Origin: Pseudidiomarina halophila
GTDB lineage: Bacteria > Pseudomonadota > Gammaproteobacteria > Enterobacterales > Alteromonadaceae
Length of the DNA: 64,000 nucleotides
Direction: 5' to 3'
Assembly: GCF_003987215.1 (NCBI RefSeq)
Contig: NZ_PIPW01000001.1
Coordinates: 682,001-746,000, forward strand
A model generated the notes under the pieces. It made no database searches. It saw only the letters and a program-made list of their open reading frames with translations, and was not told the DNA's origin. This document shows, in pieces, positions 58,834 to 64,000 of this stretch. A program made the position numbers and the translations under genes. Within the stretch, counting starts at the first letter, position 1, and the number at the start of each line of letters is the position of its first letter.

Positions 58834-61230
58834 TTAATCGCGTGGTGGGCGTGGCGCGAGAACATCGCGTTGGCCGTTACTAGCTGCACTACTAACGACA
58901 CCGCTAGCTTCCATTTGTTCAACAATACGTGCGGCGCGATTGTAACCAATTCTGAATTTCCGCTGCACACTGGACACCGAAACGCGCTGGGTTTCAGTGA
59001 TAAAGGCAACGGCTTCATCGTACAAGGGATCGCTTTCGCCGTCGTCATCGCCCGCACTTTCTCCGGGTAACAAGGCATCGTCACTTTGGTCACCACTCAA
59101 AATTTCTTCCAGGTAATTTGGTTTACCACGGCGCTTCCAGTCGGCCACGACGGCGTGCACTTCATGGTCGTCAATAAAGGCCCCGTGAACCCGCGTCGGA
59201 ACGCCACTACCTGGCGGCAAGTAAAGCATATCACCCTGCCCCAGCAACTGGTCAGCGCCAGGCTGATCGAGGATGGTTCGTGAGTCGATTTTTGATTGCA
59301 CCTGGAAAGCGATACGGGTCGGAATGTTGGCTTTGATTAAGCCGGTAATTACGTCCACTGAGGGCCGCTGGGTTGCCAGAATCAAATGGATACCGGCCGC
59401 CCGCGCTTTCTGAGCAATACGCGCAATGAGTTCTTCGACTTTCTTGCCGACGATCATCATCATGTCAGCAAATTCATCAATAACGACCACAATACTTGGC
59501 AGGCTTTCGAGTAGCGGCGGCATTTCGTCCATTGAATCGCCGGGTTTCCACAACGGGTCGCGCAGTGGTTCACCTTTTGCTGCAGCCTCTTCGACTTTCA
59601 CGTTGTAGCCTTTCAGATTACGCACACCAAGCGCCGACATGAGTTTATAGCGACGTTCCATCTCGCCGACGCACCAGCGCAAGGCATTGGCTGCATCTTT
59701 CATGTCGGTGACCACTTCCGTCAGCAAATGCGGGATCCCCTCATACACCGAGAGCTCCAGCATCTTCGGATCAATCATGATCAAGCGCACTTCTTCTGGC
59801 GTGCTCTTGTACAGCAGGCTCAGAATCATGACGTTAACGCCAACGGATTTACCTGAACCTGTGGTTCCGGCGACCAGCAGATGCGGCATTTTGGCCAGAT
59901 CTACAATCACTGGCTGCCCGGCAATGCCTTTGCCCAGCACCATGGTTAACGGTGAGGCGGCTTGTTGAAATGCATCGCAGCTGATTACGTCGCTGAAGAA
60001 CACCGTTTCACGGCTCTTATTTGGTAACTCCAGACCAACGTAGGATTTGCCTGGAATAACTTCCACGACCCGCACTGAAATTGCCGATAGCGAGCGGGCA
60101 ATATCCTTATCAAGATTTGAGATCTTTGACACCTTCACGCCCGGCGCGAGGTCAAGTTCAAAACGCGTAATCACCGGGCCCGGCTGCACGTTTGCCACCT
60201 TCACTTCGACACCAAAATCCTGCAACACGGCTTCGACGGTCTGGCTTATTTGTTCCAGTTCCTCTGGTGTCAGTGGATTACCCGTTTTTGCCGGTTTGTC
60301 GAGCAAGGCAATTGAAGGTAAGGGATCAATGGGACCCTGAACATCAGTGACTGGATAATCGTCGTCATCCGCTTCATCCGCTGCCTCATCTTCCGCTTCG
60401 ACCTGTGCTCTGGGTTTAGCATCCGCACGGGCAATCTTCATCGATTTCTTCTCTGCCGCGCCAAACAAGCCGAGATCGGGCTCGTTCTCTTCTTCTGCGG
60501 TGGTCAGGGTAATATCTAAATCCAAATCAGGCTCACGACGTTCAAAAATATCGTCCGCGGCATCATCATCTGCGGTCGGTAACGGCTTCACTTTACGGCG
60601 CTTTTTCTTACGCTCCCGTGGCTCGTCATTTGCCGTACGCAGGCGTTTAATCAGCGCTTTACTGCGTTCAAACAACCATAGAGTCGCCTGAATTGCCCAT
60701 TCTCCCAGTTTATCCGCCAGCCATACCCAGGAGATACCGGTGACCAGGGTCAAACCGGTGCATAAGAAGGTCAATAACAATAAGGTGGTGCCAATCAGAT
60801 TGAAATAAGGCAGTAAGGAACTGCTAATGACATCGCCAACGACCCCACCGGCAGAAAACGAATACAGTTCAGAGAAGTTCAGTGATGCCAGCGCCGAGGC
60901 GCCAACCAGAGTCAGAATAAGACCAATCAGGCGCAGACCCAGGGCCAGATAATCGAGTTCAATCAGTTTGTGGGGCTGCCGGAACATCACATAGCCAAGC
61001 CCCGCCAGGCCAAAAGGAATCGCATAAGCCACGAAACCAAAAGAGAATAGCAAGGCATCGGCAAACCAGGCGCCAATGGCTCCTGCCGCATTTTCAATGG
61101 CTCCCTGATAACCTGTTTGCGACCAGCTCGGATCGGCGGGATTAAAACTCACCAAAGCGAGAAAAAGAAAAATCGCAAAGGCCCCACACAAGATGAGCCC
61201 GACTTCGAGTACGCGCTGAGCACCGCTCAT
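58834..61230 (-). CDS. ftsK: DNA translocase FtsK
   Basis: FtsK pumps chromosome ends through the septum and activates XerCD at dif. The 798-residue product has four N-terminal membrane segments (to about residue 175), an acidic and basic linker of about 140 residues (much shorter than E. coli's), the RecA-like motor with Walker A GTTGSGKS (455-462) and [12 protein letters not shown], and the DNA-reading gamma domain at the end. A 15-codon upstream frame overlaps its start. Confidence 0.97.
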   Translation of the reverse strand: MSGAQRVLEVGLILCGAFAIFLFLALVSFNPADPSWSQTGYQGAIENAAGAIGAWFADALLFSFGFVAYAIPFGLAGLGYVMFRQPHKLIELDYLALGLRLIGLILTLVGASALASLNFSELYSFSAGGVVGDVISSSLLPYFNLIGTTLLLLTFLCTGLTLVTGISWVWLADKLGEWAIQATLWLFERSKALIKRLRTANDEPRERKKKRRKVKPLPTADDDAADDIFERREPDLDLDITLTTAEEENEPDLGLFGAAEKKSMKIARADAKPRAQVEAEDEAADEADDDDYPVTDVQGPIDPLPSIALLDKPAKTGNPLTPEELEQISQTVEAVLQDFGVEVKVANVQPGPVITRFELDLAPGVKVSKISNLDKDIARSLSAISVRVVEVIPGKSYVGLELPNKSRETVFFSDVISCDAFQQAASPLTMVLGKGIAGQPVIVDLAKMPHLLVAGTTGSGKSVGVNVMILSLLYKSTPEEVRLIMIDPKMLELSVYEGIPHLLTEVVTDMKDAANALRWCVGEMERRYKLMSALGVRNLKGYNVKVEEAAAKGEPLRDPLWKPGDSMDEMPPLLESLPSIVVVIDEFADMMMIVGKKVEELIARIAQKARAAGIHLILATQRPSVDVITGLIKANIPTRIAFQVQSKIDSRTILDQPGADQLLGQGDMLYLPPGSGVPTRVHGAFIDDHEVHAVVADWKRRGKPNYLEEILSGDQSDDALLPGESAGDDDGESDPLYDEAVAFITETQRVSVSSVQRKFRIGYNRAARIVEQMEASGVVSSAASNGQRDVLAPRPPRD

Positions 61231-61274
61231 GACGTAACCTGCGGTCGTTGTTGCACCACTGCCATGCTGATCAT
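61227..61274 (-). CDS. Possible leader peptide upstream of ftsK
   Basis: A 15-codon frame ([15 protein letters not shown]) begins at 61274 with AGGGA 6 bases upstream. Its TGA stop overlaps the ftsK ATG (ATGA). The arrangement allows translational coupling. It may also be chance. Confidence 0.35.
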   Translation of the reverse strand: MISMAVVQQRPQVTS

Positions 61275-61383
61275 CGTTGTTCCCTGTTAGCGTCTGTTTT
61301 TATTTTAATACATGCTGTTTTTGCTTAGTTTCACTAGTGTAGCTTGTCAGCGCGAGAGATTCAGCTGTTTTACGCTGACTTTG

Positions 61384-61875
61384 CTAACCTTTTATCAGAA
61401 CTTTATTATCGTTTTTCACTTCTTCCATAACCACATAGGTGCGCGATTCATTTACACCTGGCATCATCAACAAGGTTTCCCCCAGGAGCTTGCGGTAAGA
61501 CGGCATATCCGGCACCCGGGCTTTAATCAAAAAATCGAAATCTCCGGCAACCAAATGGCATTCCAGAATTTCCGGCGTTCGTTGCACCGCTTCACCAAAT
61601 TCCGCGAATGCGTCTGACGAGGTCCGCGTCAGGGTGATTTCAACAAACACCATCAGGTTGGCGCCCAGCTTTGCCGGGTTAATGCGCGCATGATAGCCTT
61701 CAATCACCCCCTCCTTCTCCAGCTTCCGTATCCGTTCGCTGCATGCCGTTGGGCTAAGCCCCACCCGCCGGGCGATTGCGACGTTACTGAGACGGCCTTC
61801 CTGCTGCAACAGCCTTAGAATTTTCCGGTCTATTCTGTCAATAGTTATTTCAACGGGTTCTTCAGCATTAAACAT
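61384..61875 (-). CDS. lrp: Leucine-responsive regulatory protein Lrp
   Basis: Lrp is a global feast/famine regulator of amino-acid genes. The 163-residue product matches E. coli Lrp closely: the HTH region LSNVAIARRVGLSPTACSER and the RAM domain with LVAGDFDFLIKARVPDM and LPGV-like MMPGVNESRTYVVMEEV. It is divergent from ald, a likely target, and upstream of ftsK as in E. coli. Confidence 0.96.
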   Translation of the reverse strand: MFNAEEPVEITIDRIDRKILRLLQQEGRLSNVAIARRVGLSPTACSERIRKLEKEGVIEGYHARINPAKLGANLMVFVEITLTRTSSDAFAEFGEAVQRTPEILECHLVAGDFDFLIKARVPDMPSYRKLLGETLLMMPGVNESRTYVVMEEVKNDNKVLIKG

Positions 61876-61907
61876 TGTTTTTCACTATCATTTGTTTATT
61901 TAGGTTC

Positions 61908-61913
61908 ATTATA
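61908..61913 (-). promoter_or_regulatory. lrp -10 element
   Basis: A perfect TATAAT on the minus strand (61913-61908), 33 bases before the lrp start. The -35 region is poor, as for activated or autoregulated promoters. Confidence 0.5.
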
Positions 61914-61962
61914 GACGGAAAACTATAGCAAAAAAAGTACGAAACAAACCCGGTAGTTCGCC

Positions 61963-61968
61963 TATAAT
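61963..61968 (+). promoter_or_regulatory. ald -10 element
   Basis: A perfect TATAAT at 61963-61968, about 51 bases before ald, without a good -35. This fits activation by the adjacent Lrp. The intervening sequence is AT-rich, as Lrp sites are. Confidence 0.5.
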
Positions 61969-62019
61969 TGCCGCCGTAAATCCTTATGTTTAACCGACAA
62001 CCTGAATGGGAAGCAATCC

Positions 62020-63147
62020 ATGTTAATTGGTGTACCTAAAGAGATTAAAAACCACGAATATCGTATCGGCCTTACTCCAGCAGCTGTACGTGAATATGTT
62101 GCCCATGGCCATGAGGTTATGGTGGAAAATAACGGTGGTGCGGCAATTGGTTTTCTTAATGAAGACTACGAGCTTGCAGGAGCCACTATCGTCGCTGACC
62201 CTGCTGAGATCTTTGCCAAAGCGGATATGATTATCAAGGTAAAGGAACCGCAGCCAAATGAATGTATGCAGTTGCGTGAAGGCCAGATCCTGTACACCTA
62301 TTTGCACTTAGCACCAGATCCAACGCAAACCGAATTATTAGCAAAATCTGGCGTAACAGCGATTGCTTACGAAACCGTTACTGACCGCAACGGTGGTTTA
62401 CCGTTGTTGGCACCGATGAGTGAAGTGGCTGGCCGTATGTCAATTCAGGCCGGTGCGCACAATCTGGAAAAGGTTAATGGCGGCAGCGGCGTCTTATTAG
62501 GCGGCGTACCTGGCGTTGAGCCGGGTAAAGTTCTGGTGATCGGTGGTGGTGTTGTCGGTACTCAGGCTGCCAAAATGGCCGTTGGCATGGGCGCAGAAGT
62601 GACCATCCTTGATCGTTCTTTACCGCGTTTACGCCAGTTGGATGATATCTTTGCCGGTCGGGTTAAAACAATTTACTCCACTGTTGATGCGATCGATCAT
62701 TTCTCACGCCAGGCTGATCTGGTTGTTGGTGCAGTCCTTATTCCAGGTGCCGCAGCACCTAAATTGCTGACTCGTGAACACCTGAAAAACATGAAGCCAG
62801 GCTCAGTTGTTGTCGATGTTGCCATCGACCAGGGTGGCTGCTTTGAAACTTCTAAAGCGACCACGCATCAGGAACCAACCTACATCGTTGACGACATTGT
62901 TCATTACTGTGTGGCAAACATGCCAGGTGGTGTGGCCCGCACTTCAACTATCGCGTTGAACAATGCCACCCTACCTTTTGGTATAGCACTTGCAAACCAT
63001 GGTCTTGCTGCAATGGAGAACAACGAGCACCTGCGCAATGGTCTGAACATGCACAAAGGTAAGATCACCTATAAAGCAGTTCATGACGATCTGGGTGAGA
63101 AACTCGGCCTTGAGTATCAGGATCCGTCTGACGCCATTCGTGGCTAA
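62020..63147 (+). CDS. ald: Alanine dehydrogenase
   Basis: Ald interconverts L-alanine and pyruvate plus ammonia using NAD. The 375-residue product begins [18 protein letters not shown] and has catalytic K75 (VKEPQP) and H96 (YLHLAPD), the NAD motif [12 protein letters not shown] and the [14 protein letters not shown] segment. GGAAG precedes the ATG by 6 bases. It is divergent from lrp and ends in a strong terminator. Confidence 0.97.
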   Translation: MLIGVPKEIKNHEYRIGLTPAAVREYVAHGHEVMVENNGGAAIGFLNEDYELAGATIVADPAEIFAKADMIIKVKEPQPNECMQLREGQILYTYLHLAPDPTQTELLAKSGVTAIAYETVTDRNGGLPLLAPMSEVAGRMSIQAGAHNLEKVNGGSGVLLGGVPGVEPGKVLVIGGGVVGTQAAKMAVGMGAEVTILDRSLPRLRQLDDIFAGRVKTIYSTVDAIDHFSRQADLVVGAVLIPGAAAPKLLTREHLKNMKPGSVVVDVAIDQGGCFETSKATTHQEPTYIVDDIVHYCVANMPGGVARTSTIALNNATLPFGIALANHGLAAMENNEHLRNGLNMHKGKITYKAVHDDLGEKLGLEYQDPSDAIRG

Positions 63148-63175
63148 GTCCTTCTGGTAGAAAATGGTTACAGTC

Positions 63176-63210
63176 AGAGACCCGCACAATGTTTGCGGGT
63201 CTCTTGTTTG
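63176..63210 (+). terminator. Terminator after ald
   Basis: AGAGACCCGCA (63176-63186) and TGCGGGTCTCT (63194-63204) form an 11-base stem with a 7-base loop, followed by TGTTTG. The T-tract is interrupted but the stem is strong. Confidence 0.8.
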
Positions 63211-63232
63211 TGGCCGTTGTAATCCATACAAT
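63204..63232 (+). promoter_or_regulatory. trxB promoter
   Basis: TTGTTT (63204-63209) and TACAAT (63227-63232) are spaced 17 bases; the -35 overlaps the tail of the ald terminator. Confidence 0.45.
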
Positions 63233-63277
63233 CGTCCCCTATGTATATAAGCATGTCACAAACAAATTAAATAATAA

Positions 63278-64000
<723 letters not shown>

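Overview
The window is ordinary, gene-dense chromosome of a Gammaproteobacterium. Gene content and order point to the Alteromonadales, most likely Idiomarinaceae (Idiomarina/Pseudidiomarina type). That placement is inferred from synteny and remembered family features, not from a database search. Nearly all bases are coding, no stretch over 300 bases lacks a gene, and no insertion sequence, prophage, integrase or CRISPR array was seen.

Layout. 1-2.7 kb: the end of an RND efflux pump gene with a coupled SRPBCC protein gene, then a TraB/GumN protein. 2.7-5.7 kb: LonB-like protease, fabA (with a FabR-type operator) and rmf, as in the E. coli ycbZ-fabA-rmf block. 5.7-23 kb (minus strand): rlmKL, a glutaredoxin-like gene, uup and a DUF3466 gene; tRNA-fMet on the plus strand; and pepN, gdhB (giant NAD-glutamate dehydrogenase), pyrD, zapC and a cpdB-like gene. 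23-33 kb: Na+-linked transporters (NhaC, NSS, AGCS), a six-gene packed unit (zinc ribbon, yeaC, msrC, a small acidic protein, proQ, prc) and an M14 carboxypeptidase. 33-37 kb: a long-form GAPDH gene divergent from pykA. 36-43 kb: a LytS/LytTR-type two-component pair with a DUF6279 lipoprotein, M61 and M23 peptidases and a tandem-domain QueD-like protein. 43-48 kb: a LysE exporter divergent from a LysR regulator, and a CBS protein/glutamate-synthase-like/MFS cluster. 48-52 kb: tRNA-Gly-Cys-Leu, pgsA, uvrC and a uvrY-position regulator, then a TesB-type thioesterase. 52.8-64 kb: tRNA-Ser, yccA, tusDCB-tusE, serS-crcB-rarA-lolA-ftsK, lrp, ald and the start of trxB.

How the genes fit together. 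Peptidases (PepN, M61, M14, Prc), Na+-driven amino-acid carriers, alanine dehydrogenase, NAD-glutamate dehydrogenase and an Lrp regulator suggest a Na+-dependent organism living largely on peptides and amino acids. Pyruvate kinase and GAPDH serve central carbon flow. Most of the rest is housekeeping: translation (RMF, RlmKL, SerS, TusDCBE, tRNAs), cell division (FtsK, ZapC) and envelope (LolA, PgsA, FabA).

Most interesting points: the regulator in the uvrY/gacA position has lost every residue of its phosphorylation site; a lysine-free, very acidic 96-residue protein is translationally interlocked with the RNA chaperone ProQ; a QueD-like protein has split catalytic residues between two fused half-domains; rmf has a predicted hairpin at its very 5' end; and a CpdB-like lipoprotein gene ends inside the initiator tRNA gene on the opposite strand.
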